A stretch of DNA of 64,000 nt, taken from assembly GCA_039621445.1 (NCBI GenBank), contig CP154955.1, positions 22,185,823-22,249,822 on the forward strand. The letters run 5' to 3'. A model generated the notes under the pieces. It was not told the origin of the DNA and ran no database searches. It was given only the letters and a program-made list of their open reading frames with translations. This document shows positions 45,893 to 55,900 of this stretch, in pieces. The position numbers were made by a program, and so were the translations under genes. How positions within the stretch are numbered: position 1 is the first letter of the stretch; every line of letters starts with the position of its first letter. Origin of the DNA: Euglena gracilis. Taxonomy: Eukaryota > Euglenida > Euglenophyceae > Euglenales.

Positions 45893-48800
45893 GCAGAAAA
45901 AAATACTGCAAATATGACAAAATCTCATCATTTGTGACTATGTCACTGAGAAATACTGACTTTTGTCAGATTTTTAGGGAAATCCCTATCAGGATTTAAG
46001 GCAGAAATGCAGATTCTGCGTCGAGAGTTGCATTTTTGCAACCAAAAGTGCAACTTTGTTGCATTTTGAGTCTTTTAAGACTGCATATTTGCCAAGTGCA
46101 CATAGTGCTTGTTGAGAGTGTCCAATAACACTGCATTTTTGCTGTTGTTTTACAGATTTTGGGATTTGGGTGTCTAATAACACCGCATCACCCAAAAAGC
46201 TGTAAAATTGTGCAAAAATATCGCAAAAAAAGCAAAAATACGCTTAAAAATACAAGTAAAGCATGTCTATGACATCTTGAGCAAAGGAAAAATTGCCATT
46301 ATCAGCATATCCCTTTGCATTCCATTCTGGCATAGTGCCTCATGGTCACTCCCATTAGGGATATGAGTGCCAGAATAGAGAAAAATCACCAAAAATTGCA
46401 GAAAATAAATGATTTAAATGAAAATTTGCACATTAATGCTCCTAAAAATGGTTCTAGTGAGTCTAAATGACTCCAAATTGTGGGCTATAGCCCTCTGAAC
46501 TGTACCAGGCCTAATAGGCCATACAGAGGGGGTAATGGGCAGAATGCTGCCAAAGGAGCTTAAAAATGGCCATTAGCCAAACTGGTAACCAATGGTAATT
46601 AGCCATCAGAAACGATGCAGGGAACAGTGTAGAAGCCTTTCAGGCTGATTTGCCAGTCTGGTACAGGATCGTACAAGATCTGGCTCAAAATTTGGCTTTT
46701 GGCCAGATTGGCTGGGCTTAATTCAATTTTTCACGATCTCTCCAAATAAGAGTACCGTGCAGAGTCACAGCGATCTGATAGCATCGCTGGACGGCTCGTC
46801 CAACGAGCTTTCGAATGAGGGGTAACATGGCCTATCGGCCAGCTACAGGCGCTGAGATACGTCTTTGATCTTTTGCCTGTGTGAGTGAGCTTTTGCTATT
46901 AGCTCCCATAATTTATTCTACAAAGACAACTTTTGGTTTCTATGTCATACGCACTACGACATACAGTCAAAACCTCATGGTACGAGGTGCCAGAAATTTT
47001 GAAGCTTTTGTGGTGCTTTTGAGGCTATGCCAAAGTGACACTTATGCAAATCTGCATAAAACTGGCCTATTTGGCTTGTTTTGGCCAATTCAGCCACTTT
47101 CAGCCATGTAATCTGGCTTTTTGTGCCATTTTTTGAGGTCCTATGGACTTTTCACTTTAAAAAATGGATTTGTGGACCTTTGGTCCTTTTGGTCTTTGCA
47201 TTTTGTGCAAATTGGTCCTATGGACCCATGGACCACGTGGGTAATGGCCCATAGGCCTTGCACATCATAGGGTGCATTGGTCACATAGACCTAAGGCTAA
47301 GTGGTCAAGTCCACAAAAATGCACGTTTGAATGAATTTCCTTCATTTTTTTGGGGGGGGGGCAATTATGTTGCAGATTTTCTCAAGGAATTCAACTTATT
47401 TCCCTATCGGGATTCACTTGTGTAATTTTGAGCATTTTCCCATATCGGGATTGCATTTTGCCAAAGTATAAGCCATTTAGGCACAAAACTGCTAATTAAG
47501 CACAAGTTGGATAAGTTTTCGGGAAAAATGCAGTATTTGCAATACATCCCAAAAACTTTATCACATGACTTGTGTTGCTCTATAGAGCTTTGGGAACACC
47601 AAAATATTTTTGGTGTGGGAATGGATTGGGCAAAAAAACCGTATTCTCATAAAACTTCACTTCTCGTTTGCTGTCATCAAACAAAATCTGCAATTTGATC
47701 ATGTGGTACAGAAACAAACATCCATGAACAGAATTGCGGATTTCCACACATATATCTTTGGGAATGATTCCCAAAAGAATATGGGTGGTTTGGGCGTATA
47801 CCCATGTGTCATAAATGCACGATAGTGCTCACACCACATTGTGAGAAAGGGGGGTTGCCAAGGTAGGTGGCGCGATACGCGCCGGGTCTAGCGCGATACG
47901 CGCATGATATGGATATGGCGCGATACGCGCGGGGGGGGGGAGTTGCCTCACTGCACAACATGTGCGTGGGGGGGGGGGTAGGCTAAGCGCGATATGCGCA
48001 GGATTCGCGCGACGCGCGGTGTGCGCAATTAGCGCTTGGGGGGGAATGTGAGCTATGCGCATCGGCATTGATGTGCGCTATGCGCTTCGGGGGGAATGTG
48101 CACATAGTGCTGAATTTGTCTTGCACTTGACAAAAATCGGTCAATGAATAGAGCTCTCCGTTGGAGATAGAGTGTGGGGGGATTAGTTTTGATGTATATA
48201 TTCACCTTTGTGTTTGGTTGGTGATTGTGTGGAAAGTTCTCCCAGAGTGCACACCATGGGGGGGAGGTGCGGAGTAGTTGTCCTGGTCGCACATGTCGGT
48301 CTGCGGGGGTGAGTGTGTAAAAAAATTTGAGCATGCGAATTTTGGAGCTGCTAGGGGTGTACAGGATTGTCTGAATCGACAAACCTGGTGGAAAACGAAA
48401 AGTTGAAAGCAGCTGGGCGACTACTCGACACCGTTTAAACTTCAGGCCTTAGGGCTTTCGTCTTGGAACCCAGTGGAACGATCGGGGGTTAAGCTACTTG
48501 TTACCCCTACCGCATGTGGAACGTTTGTGGATATGCGGTGGGTAGGGGGGGCACTTTCTCTTCACCCCTGGGTTGATAACGGTGTTGGTGTTGTGGAAAA
48601 CGGTGTTGCTGTCATCGAAAACGGTATGTAAAAGTGATGATTAGTAGAAGTTTGAGGGGGGGGGAAGAATTTTGCGGTGTTGTGTGCATTCTTGGAGCGG
48701 GAATCCACTCAACCACATGGTCATTCATGGGCTATCCCATGATAAACCACAACCGGAAACACAAAAGTGTCTATATGTCAAAGGTTCATGTAAATTTTGA

Positions 48801-48929
48801 GTGGGGACACCAGAAAATCCTTGCACACTGACCAGAAAGGATACTGGGCAGGGGATGACTAGGGTCGCGACTCCTGTCACCTCCTTTCTAGTAGCCTCTG
48901 TAGTCCGCATCCTTGGACTTTTGGTTCCT
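45893..48929. other. Gene-free stretch rich in short palindromes
   Basis: About 3 kb with no ORF that looks coding and no pol motif. It is packed with small hairpin words such as GGCCTAATAGGCC, GGTCCTATGGACC, GGCCTATCGGCC, GGCCCATAGGCC and GGCTATAGCC. Runs of 8-11 G occur near 47349, 47931, 47969 and 48658. In the minus direction it lies downstream of the intact gag, where pol would be expected. Confidence 0.6.
47870..48085. repeat. Cluster of GCGCGATACGCGC-type palindromes
   Basis: GCGCGATACGCGC at 47870-47882, 47891-47903 and 47918-47930, followed by GCGCGATATGCGC near 47987 and weaker relatives (TGCGCTATGCGC) near 48072. Each can form a 4-5 bp GC stem with a short loop. Confidence 0.85.
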
Positions 48930-51900
48930 TCACTCAAAAACCGAACCGGTGGCCATATCAGCCGTTGACTTTCTTGACGCATATACGTCTCTGACTATAT
49001 GAGCGCTAAAGCGGGGATGATCCCTTTGGTTACGTGGGGTATCATCCCCCTCCCTGCCCGAAGCCGGGTGATAATCCTCGATAGAGGTTGTTGTTTGACC
49101 TACCTTGTGCCTTTTGGCTGAAGTATGATCTTTTGAACTGCGACTCATATCGCGATGGCTGTGGCTTGGGTGGTGAGAGTTCACATAGCGACAGTTGAGG
49201 GAGGGGTGGTTGGTGGATCCGCACAGTGAACATGTTGATCGTGATTGGTATTTTGATTTTTGCGAATGCGCATTTTGTGAAAAACGAGAACTGCATGATG
49301 AGGCTGATCCTCTTGGACTTGGGTTGCGCTTTCGCGCTGCGGGATTTGGACAATGGCAAGATATATGACCCTTTTTGTTACACAAAAAGCACAATTTGTC
49401 CGAAAATTCTTCTGAAGAGCACGAATTGCGCAATTTGGATTCCGCTATAGCGGTATGTGATAAGCGTGACACTTTTTTCACAGAACTGACTTGTATAGCG
49501 GGTATTTCTGCTGTGGGGTGGCTCGTATAAGCCGACTGGATTTGTCCCAGAAGCTGTGATAGCTTCAGTTGTTTGGAAACATAGTTCCATCGCTCATCGA
49601 GCGTCAAAATATGTCCTGCGAGTTCCTCTCGGTGAATTTCTTTTATGAGTTTGGGTATAAAGTGCAGTAATACTGCGTCAAATTGCTCTTTCATTTGGGT
49701 TTCGCCTAACTCGTCTACTTCGGCTGCCAATGCGAGCCATTTTGAGTACCATAGGTCTATCGACCTCCATTTTCGGTCATGGGGGGCATATTGCCGCCAT
49801 TTTTTCTCCAGAGTGATTCTGGAAACTAAACTGGAACATGATGAAGCATATTGCTCAACCAAATCCTGAAAAGAAATGCGCCCACGAATGACCAATTGTC
49901 TGGCGCGTTCCTTTTCATCTTTTGGTAGGCAATCTATGAATTCCATTTTCATCACCTCCGGGTTTCCGTTATGGGTTGATCCTTTCAGATCCCAATAATA
50001 TTCCCAGTCACGGAAAAACTGTTTCCATGTTGTTGGGTCACCGTCCCATTGGGGCTTTACCTTTTTCGCGATAGCGATGATTCCTTTGATATCTTTCTGA
50101 GACTCCCATGGCCCTTCGGTGGTATTCAAGGAGGATGGGCCTGGGCGCAAAACCGCACCATGCGCGGGTACCTCGGTGGTTGCACCAAGTGTACTTTTGG
50201 GTGTATTTTGCGAATGCGCATTCAATATTCCACTTGGTGTACCATAGGTACCTTGCAAACTTGGTGAATCGCGAATGCGCGAATGGTGATGCTGATGCAT
50301 CTGAGGATCAATGCCATGTGCGGGAGTGCGGCTCATACCGCGACAAAGTTCATATTCCCAAATTTTTCGATTTCTTTGAGGGTTTCGCTTGGCTTTCTCT
50401 TGAAAACCAACCCCATCATCCAAAAAATGGTCCATTGGGACTGGTATCGCTGGGGGAGGGACCACTGCATGAGCAGAATCGTAATTTTGTGGCAATGTGC
50501 CAATAGGCTCCGCCACAGGTGCGCTATTGGCGCTTTTGGAGCTGGAATCTGCGGCAAGTGTGCCTACAACACCCGTATCGGGTTTTTGTTGTAATAAACG
50601 CAATTGTGCGTGTACTTGATCCAAATTTTCTGTAAAGTCACCAAAATTTTTCTCCAAATCATCGAGAATTTTCAGATGATCGGTGATTGCACCAATATCT
50701 TCCTGCAAACGCTTAATACGCCTGCGGTGTTTGGACATATCGTCCAGAAGAGGGATTTTGTCAGAAAAAGACCGGAAATCTTGCGAAATTTTTCCAAAAC
50801 CACTTTCCAATTCCCGTAGTCGCACAGCTAGAGTGTGCACCGCTTCGGAAATAGGCTCCAGTTGTGGAGGTGGTTTGGAAGGAGGGGTATTTTGCGGATT
50901 CCGCACGTTTTCAGCCATTGGCTGTTCCAAAAACACCGAAACTTGCGCGGATAGCGCTGCGAAATCTTTCTGCAAGTTTTTGACTTGCTGATTCACTGTT
51001 TCCTCGGTCCGTATCGGACCGTCACAAAAATTTTTCTTGACTTGGTGATTTTCATCACGCATATCTGCAGAAAATCGCTGAAATTCTAAATTATGCGAAC
51101 ATGGTACCGCATTGCGGTTCTGCAACTCCGCAATTGCGGTTTGGATGTCAACAATATTATTCTGCCACCGTTCGTGGAACGCATCCTGCCTGCTTGCGAT
51201 ATTCGCGATATGGGTGTAAAAACTTGTTATTTCAGCAGAATTTTCACCACACCTGCATGAGTTTCGCTCCAACCGGGAAAGTCTTTCCTCCAATTGCTGC
51301 ACATAAGTGCTGGAAGCGAAACCTTCACCAGGTTGGGTGTGCGTATGGTGAAAATTTGCCGATTCACGGCTCAGTTGCATAATGCGCTGTTGCGCTTCCT
51401 GGAATGCAGTGAACTGCTCCAACGTAACAAAAGCTCCCATATCAGGATTTTTGTGCTCAAAAAGTGCCGTTATTGGCTCCAATTTTGTAATCAACTTTTG
51501 CAAGCTATGTTGCATGTGCAAAAATGCCTCTTTTGGCAGCATGCGGTAAACCACATCAATGGGTTGTTTGCCAATTGTGCCTGTAGGCACCGTTGCGACA
51601 TCCTGATGCAGAGAGTTACCACGAGGTGCCTGACTTTGCAGCAAAGGTTGACAATCACACTGGGCGATGGGTTGCTCGATAGAGCCACACGCCGGTAGGC
51701 GTTGCACCCACTGCGTAGCGGGGTTACCGCCTAAATCAAACACCGTTAGGTGTGGAAACTCCTGGGTGGGGAGATGCTCGATGGAGCTTGATACCGTTAG
51801 GTATTGCACCCTTTGGGTGTTGGAATGCTCGATAGAGCTGGGAACGGTGGGGGAATGCTCTATAGAGCTGGGGGTTGGAGGTAATTGCTCGATAGAGCTG

Positions 51901-52295
51901 GCCACTGTGGGGGGATGCTCGATAGATCTGGACACCGTTAGGTGTGGCACCCATTGGGTGGGGGGTTGCTCGATAGAGCTGTGGGGGGAATGCTCGATAG
52001 AGCTGGAAAACGGGGTTGGGGAATGCTCGATAGAGCTGGAAATCGGGGTTGGGGAATGCTCGGTAGAGCTGAGAATTACGGTAAATGGATGCTCAATAGA
52101 GCTGAAAACTGGGGTGGGGGGATGCTCAATAGAGCTGGGAACCACTGGGGTGGGGGGATGCTCAATAGAGCTGAGAGTTGCCCCATACGGGGCCACACAC
52201 CTGGGTTGGAGCATATACTCCTGCGACAAATCTTCATCAAATTTTCTCAAAGAACTAATCAAAGCTTTTGATGTGTTGGTGCTTGAGCTCTGCAT
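48930..52295 (-). CDS. gag: Gag-like protein of a non-autonomous LTR element
   Basis: A 1121-codon ORF with ATG at 52295 and a TGA stop. Residues about 40-190 contain some 13 short SSIEH-type repeats. Residues about 240-600 are helical and heptad-rich, likely coiled coil (for example IKRLQEDIGAI and LDQVHAQLRLL). Residues about 740-910 resemble a retrotransposon capsid (WDGDPTTWKQFFRDWEYYW). Two CCHC knuckles follow, CFLCNKKGHISCHC near 970 and CSLCGSTNHPSLNC near 1030, each C-x2-C-x4-H-x4-C. The end is basic and Ser-rich. It should package element RNA. It is the only intact gene of this element, and no protease or pol follows. The family within LTR elements is unresolved. Confidence 0.88.
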   Translation of the reverse strand: MQSSSTNTSKALISSLRKFDEDLSQEYMLQPRCVAPYGATLSSIEHPPTPVVPSSIEHPPTPVFSSIEHPFTVILSSTEHSPTPISSSIEHSPTPFSSSIEHSPHSSIEQPPTQWVPHLTVSRSIEHPPTVASSIEQLPPTPSSIEHSPTVPSSIEHSNTQRVQYLTVSSSIEHLPTQEFPHLTVFDLGGNPATQWVQRLPACGSIEQPIAQCDCQPLLQSQAPRGNSLHQDVATVPTGTIGKQPIDVVYRMLPKEAFLHMQHSLQKLITKLEPITALFEHKNPDMGAFVTLEQFTAFQEAQQRIMQLSRESANFHHTHTQPGEGFASSTYVQQLEERLSRLERNSCRCGENSAEITSFYTHIANIASRQDAFHERWQNNIVDIQTAIAELQNRNAVPCSHNLEFQRFSADMRDENHQVKKNFCDGPIRTEETVNQQVKNLQKDFAALSAQVSVFLEQPMAENVRNPQNTPPSKPPPQLEPISEAVHTLAVRLRELESGFGKISQDFRSFSDKIPLLDDMSKHRRRIKRLQEDIGAITDHLKILDDLEKNFGDFTENLDQVHAQLRLLQQKPDTGVVGTLAADSSSKSANSAPVAEPIGTLPQNYDSAHAVVPPPAIPVPMDHFLDDGVGFQEKAKRNPQRNRKIWEYELCRGMSRTPAHGIDPQMHQHHHSRIRDSPSLQGTYGTPSGILNAHSQNTPKSTLGATTEVPAHGAVLRPGPSSLNTTEGPWESQKDIKGIIAIAKKVKPQWDGDPTTWKQFFRDWEYYWDLKGSTHNGNPEVMKMEFIDCLPKDEKERARQLVIRGRISFQDLVEQYASSCSSLVSRITLEKKWRQYAPHDRKWRSIDLWYSKWLALAAEVDELGETQMKEQFDAVLLHFIPKLIKEIHREELAGHILTLDERWNYVSKQLKLSQLLGQIQSAYTSHPTAEIPAIQVSSVKKVSRLSHTAIAESKLRNSCSSEEFSDKLCFLCNKKGHISCHCPNPAARKRNPSPRGSASSCSSRFSQNAHSQKSKYQSRSTCSLCGSTNHPSLNCRYVNSHHPSHSHRDMSRSSKDHTSAKRHKVGQTTTSIEDYHPASGREGDDTPRNQRDHPRFSAHIVRDVYASRKSTADMATGSVFE
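51670..52170 (-). repeat. Gag N-terminal minisatellite built on GCTCGATAGAGC
   Basis: About 13 copies of the palindromic word GCTC-GATA-GAGC (with variants such as GCTCAATAGAGC) spaced 24 to about 100 bp. Each encodes an SIEH or SSIEH unit followed by Pro/Thr-rich residues. Spacing keeps the reading frame. Confidence 0.9.
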
Positions 52296-52530
52296 ATATT
52301 TTATTTATTCGCAGAAACAAGCACAAGAAACCCCAAAAAGTAAGCAAAGGAACAAACTTAGAAGGATGTGGCAGCGTATACTGCCCAGAGCCTCCTGAAG
52401 CTCGTACCTGTGCTTAGAAGTTGGCTCCAAAAAGCTCGTGGATGCTTTGTAGCCTATAGGCTCAGCACCACTCACTGTTTGAAGTCACCTGTTAAGATGG
52501 GGGGGAGAAGGGGCGTAGGAAAGAAACCGA
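52296..52530 (-). other. Gag leader
   Basis: About 235 bp between primer-binding site and Gag ATG. No ORF or other feature is recognised. Confidence 0.55.
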
Positions 52531-52541
52531 CTCTGCTACCA
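52531..52541 (-). promoter_or_regulatory. Primer-binding site complementary to initiator tRNA-Met
   Basis: The minus strand reads TGGTAGCAGAG two bases after the LTR end ..ACGTACA. This matches the complement of the 3' end (CTCTGCTACCA) of typical eukaryotic initiator tRNA-Met, the usual primer of many LTR retrotransposons. It fixes the element's direction as minus and its LTR boundary at 52544. Confidence 0.8.
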
Positions 52542-52543
52542 AG

Positions 52544-52983
52544 TGTACGTCCCCTGACTCTATTCCCACTGCCTGTCGGCCTACTTACACCCTCCCGTGG
52601 GAACAGAACCAGGAGAGTAACAAAAAAGAAAGTCTTTCACTTAACTATTAGTTTTTTATTGCCTTTGGGCTTATGCAGAGCACAAGGCAGGTGGAGGAGC
52701 CCTATGGGCTACGGAAATCGATGCCAAGTTCTTGGCTGTCCTTTCAGGACTTCAAATCAGAAAAATCCAACTTGAAACTCAAGTCTTGAATCAAAGACCA
52801 GAATGTAATAAAATACCACCTGTGGAGAGGAGAACCAGAATTAGGCTTAGGTATTCCTAATTCAGGCCGTTGGCCATCTTTAGGAATACCACTTAGCATA
52901 GTACTGTGTATGGGGCTCAGAGCTATATCTGGCCGTAGGCTTATACCTACATACACAGTACCATGGCCTTACGGCTGCCTGGT
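52544..52983 (-). repeat. LTR copy 3, truncated 5' LTR
   Basis: Starts TGTACGTCCCC like the other two copies and ends after 440 bp at GCCTGGT, where satellite begins. About 160 bp of the LTR's outer (upstream) part is missing compared with copies 1 and 2, so promoter sequence may be lost. Confidence 0.85.
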
Positions 52984-55900
52984 CGGGTGGACAGGCGCAA
53001 TTTTGCCCGCGGCGGGCGCGCGGAAAACGCAGCAGTTACCGCCCGGGAGGTGCAAAATAGCACGTTGGTAACGGTCGTCCCAGCGAACGCCATTTTTCGG
53101 TGATTTTCGGCCGAAATCGGACGCGCCGGCGCTCCAAAAACGAGCGCTCCGCCCCGGCTAGAGGTCGGCGATCCTTTACCTGACTGTTGCGAAGGGCGCC
53201 GGGCGGACAGGCGCAATTTTGCCCGCGGCGGGCGTGCGGAAAACGCAGCAGTTACCGCCCGGGAGGCGCAAAATAGCACTTTGGTAACGGACGTCCCAGC
53301 GAACGCCATTTTTCGGTGATTTTCGGCCGAAATCGGACGCGCCGGCGCTCCAAAAACGAGCGCTCCGCCCCGGCTAGAGGTCGGCGATCCTTTACCTGAC
53401 TGTTGCGAAGGGCGCCGGGCGGACAGGCGCAATTTTGCCCGCGGCGGGCGTGCGGAAAACGCAGCAGTTACCGCCCGGGAGGCGCAAAATAGCACTTTGG
53501 TAACGGACGCCCCAACGAACGCCATTTTTCGGTGATTTTCGGCCGAAATCGGACGCGCCGGCGCTCCAAAAACGAGCGCTCCGCCCCGGCTAGAGGTCGG
53601 CGATCCTTTACCTGACTGTTGCGAAGGGCGCCGGGCGGACAGGCGCAATTTTGCCCGCGGCGGGCGTGCGGAAAACGCAGCAGTTACCGCCCGGGAGGCG
53701 CAAAATAGCACTTTGGTAACGGACGCCCCAACGAACGCCATTTTTCGGTGATTTTCGGCCGAAATCGGACGCGCCGGCGCTCCAAAAACAAGCCCTCCGC
53801 CCCGGCTAGAGGTCGGCGATCCTTTACCTGACTGTTGCGAAGGGCGCCGGGCGGACAGGCGCAATTTTGCCCGCGGCGGGCGTGCGGAAAATGCAGCAGT
53901 TACCGCCCGGGAGGCGCAAAATAGCACTTTGGTAACGGACGCCCCAACGAACGCCATTTTTCGGTGATTTTCGGCAAATCGGACGCGCCGGCGCTCCAAA
54001 AACGAGCGCTCCGCCCCGGCTAGAGGTCGGCGATCCTTTACCTGACTGTTGCGAAGGGCGCCGGGCGGACAGGCGCAATTTTGCCCGCGGCGGGCGTGCG
54101 GAAAACGCAGCAGTTACCGCCCGGGAGGCGCAAAATAGCACGTTGGTAACGGACGTCCCAGTGAACGTCATTTTTCGGTGATTTTCGGCCGAAATTGGAC
54201 GCGCCGGCGCTCCAAAAACGAGCGCTCCGCCCCGGCTAGAGGTCGGCGATCCTTTACCTGACTGTTGCGAAGGGCGCCGGGCGGACAGGCGCAATTTTGC
54301 CCACGGCGGGCGTGCGGAAAACGCAGCAGTTACCGCCCGGGAGGCGCAAAATAGAACTTGGTAACGGACGCCCCAACGAACGCCATTTTTCGGTGATTTT
54401 CGGCCGAAATCGGACGCGCCGGCGCTCCAAAAACGAGCGCTCCGCCCCGGCTAGAGGTCGGCGATCCTTTACCTGACTGTTGCGAAGGGCGCCGGGCGGA
54501 CAGGCGCAATTTTGCCCACGGCGGGCGTGCGGAAAACGCAGCAGTTACCGCCCGGGAGGCGCAAAATAGCACTTTGGTAACGGACGCCCCAACGAACGCC
54601 ATTTTTCGGTGATTTTCGGCCGAAATCGGACGCGCCGGCGCTCCAAAAACGAGCGCTCCGCCCCGGCTAGAGGTCGGCGATCCTTTACCTGACTGTTGCG
54701 AAGGGCGCCGGGCGGACAGGCGCAATTTTGCCCACGGCGGGCGTGCGGAAAACGCAGCAGTTACCGCCCGGGAGGCGCAAAATAGCACTTTGGTAACGGA
54801 CGCCCCAACGAACGCCATTTTTCGGTGATTTTCGGCCGAAATCGGACGCGCCGGCGCTCCAAAAACGAGCGCTCCGCCCCGGCTAGAGGTCGGCGATCCT
54901 TTACCTGACTGTTGCGAAGGGCGCCGGGCGGACAGGCGCAATTTTGCCCACGGCGGGCGTGCGGAAAACGCAGCAGTTACCGCCCGGGAGGCGCAAAATA
55001 GCACTTTGGTAACGGACGCCCCAACGAACGCCATTTTTCGGTGATTTTCGGCCGAAATCGGACGCGCCGGCGCTCCAAAAACGAGCGCTCCGCCCCGGCT
55101 AGAGGTCGGCGATCCTTTACCTGACTGTTGCGAAGGGCGCCGGGCGGACAGGCGCAATTTTGCCCGCGGCGGGCGTGCGGAAAACGCAGCAGTTACCGCC
55201 CGGGAGGTGCAAAATAGCACGTTGGTAACGGACGTCCCAGCGAACTCCATTTTTCGGTGATTTTCGGCCGAAATTGGACGCGTCTGCGCTCCAAAAACGA
55301 GCGCTCCGCCCCGGCTAGAGGTCGGCGATCCTTTACCTGACTGTTGCGAAGGGCGCCGGGCGGACAGGCGCAATTTTGCCCGCGGCGGGCGTGCGGAAAA
55401 CGCAGCAGTTACCGCCCGGGAGGCGCAAAATAGCACTTTGGTAACGGACGCCCCAACGAACGCCATTTTTCGGTGATTTTCGGCCGAAATCGGACGCGCC
55501 GGCGCTCCAAAAACGAGCGCTCCGCCCCGGCTAGAGGTCGGCGATCCTTTACCTGACTGTTGCGAAGGGCGCCGGGCGGACAGGCGCAATTTTGCCCGCG
55601 GCGGGCGTGCGGAAAACGCAGCAGTTACCGCCCGGGGGCGCAAAATAGCACTTTGGTAACGGACGCCCCAACGAACGCCATTTTTCGGTGATTTTCGGCC
55701 GAAATCGGACGCGCCGGCGCTCCAAAAACGAGCGCTCCGCCCCGGCTAGAGGTCGGCGATCCTTTACCTGACTGTTGCGAAGGGCGCCGGGCGGACAGGC
55801 GCAATTTTGCCCGCGGCGGGCGTGCGGAAAACGCAGCAGTTACCGCCCGGGAGGTACAAAATAGCACGTTGGTAACGGACGTCCCAGCGAACTCCATTTT

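Larger units (their letters stand above)
42928..52983 (-). mobile_element. Non-autonomous LTR-retrotransposon complex with inverted gag duplication
   Basis: From right to left on the minus strand the order is a truncated 5' LTR, a tRNA-iMet-type primer-binding site, a leader, an intact gag, about 3.0 kb without genes, an inverted partial gag copy, and two LTR copies. All LTR copies share one orientation. No protease, RT or integrase was found, so movement would need proteins from elsewhere. Both ends join satellite DNA without a clear target-site duplication. Confidence 0.75.

Noticed and set aside
45893-48929. A pol region downstream of the intact gag
   Set aside because: No RT, RNase H, protease or integrase motif was found in any frame. 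ORFs here are short.
52531-52541. A tRNA gene at the primer-binding site
   Set aside because: Only 11 bases match the tRNA 3' end; there is no cloverleaf around them.
42925-52990. Target-site duplication around the LTR complex
   Set aside because: The satellite stops and resumes at different monomer phases, and the apparent shared sequence is only satellite repetition.
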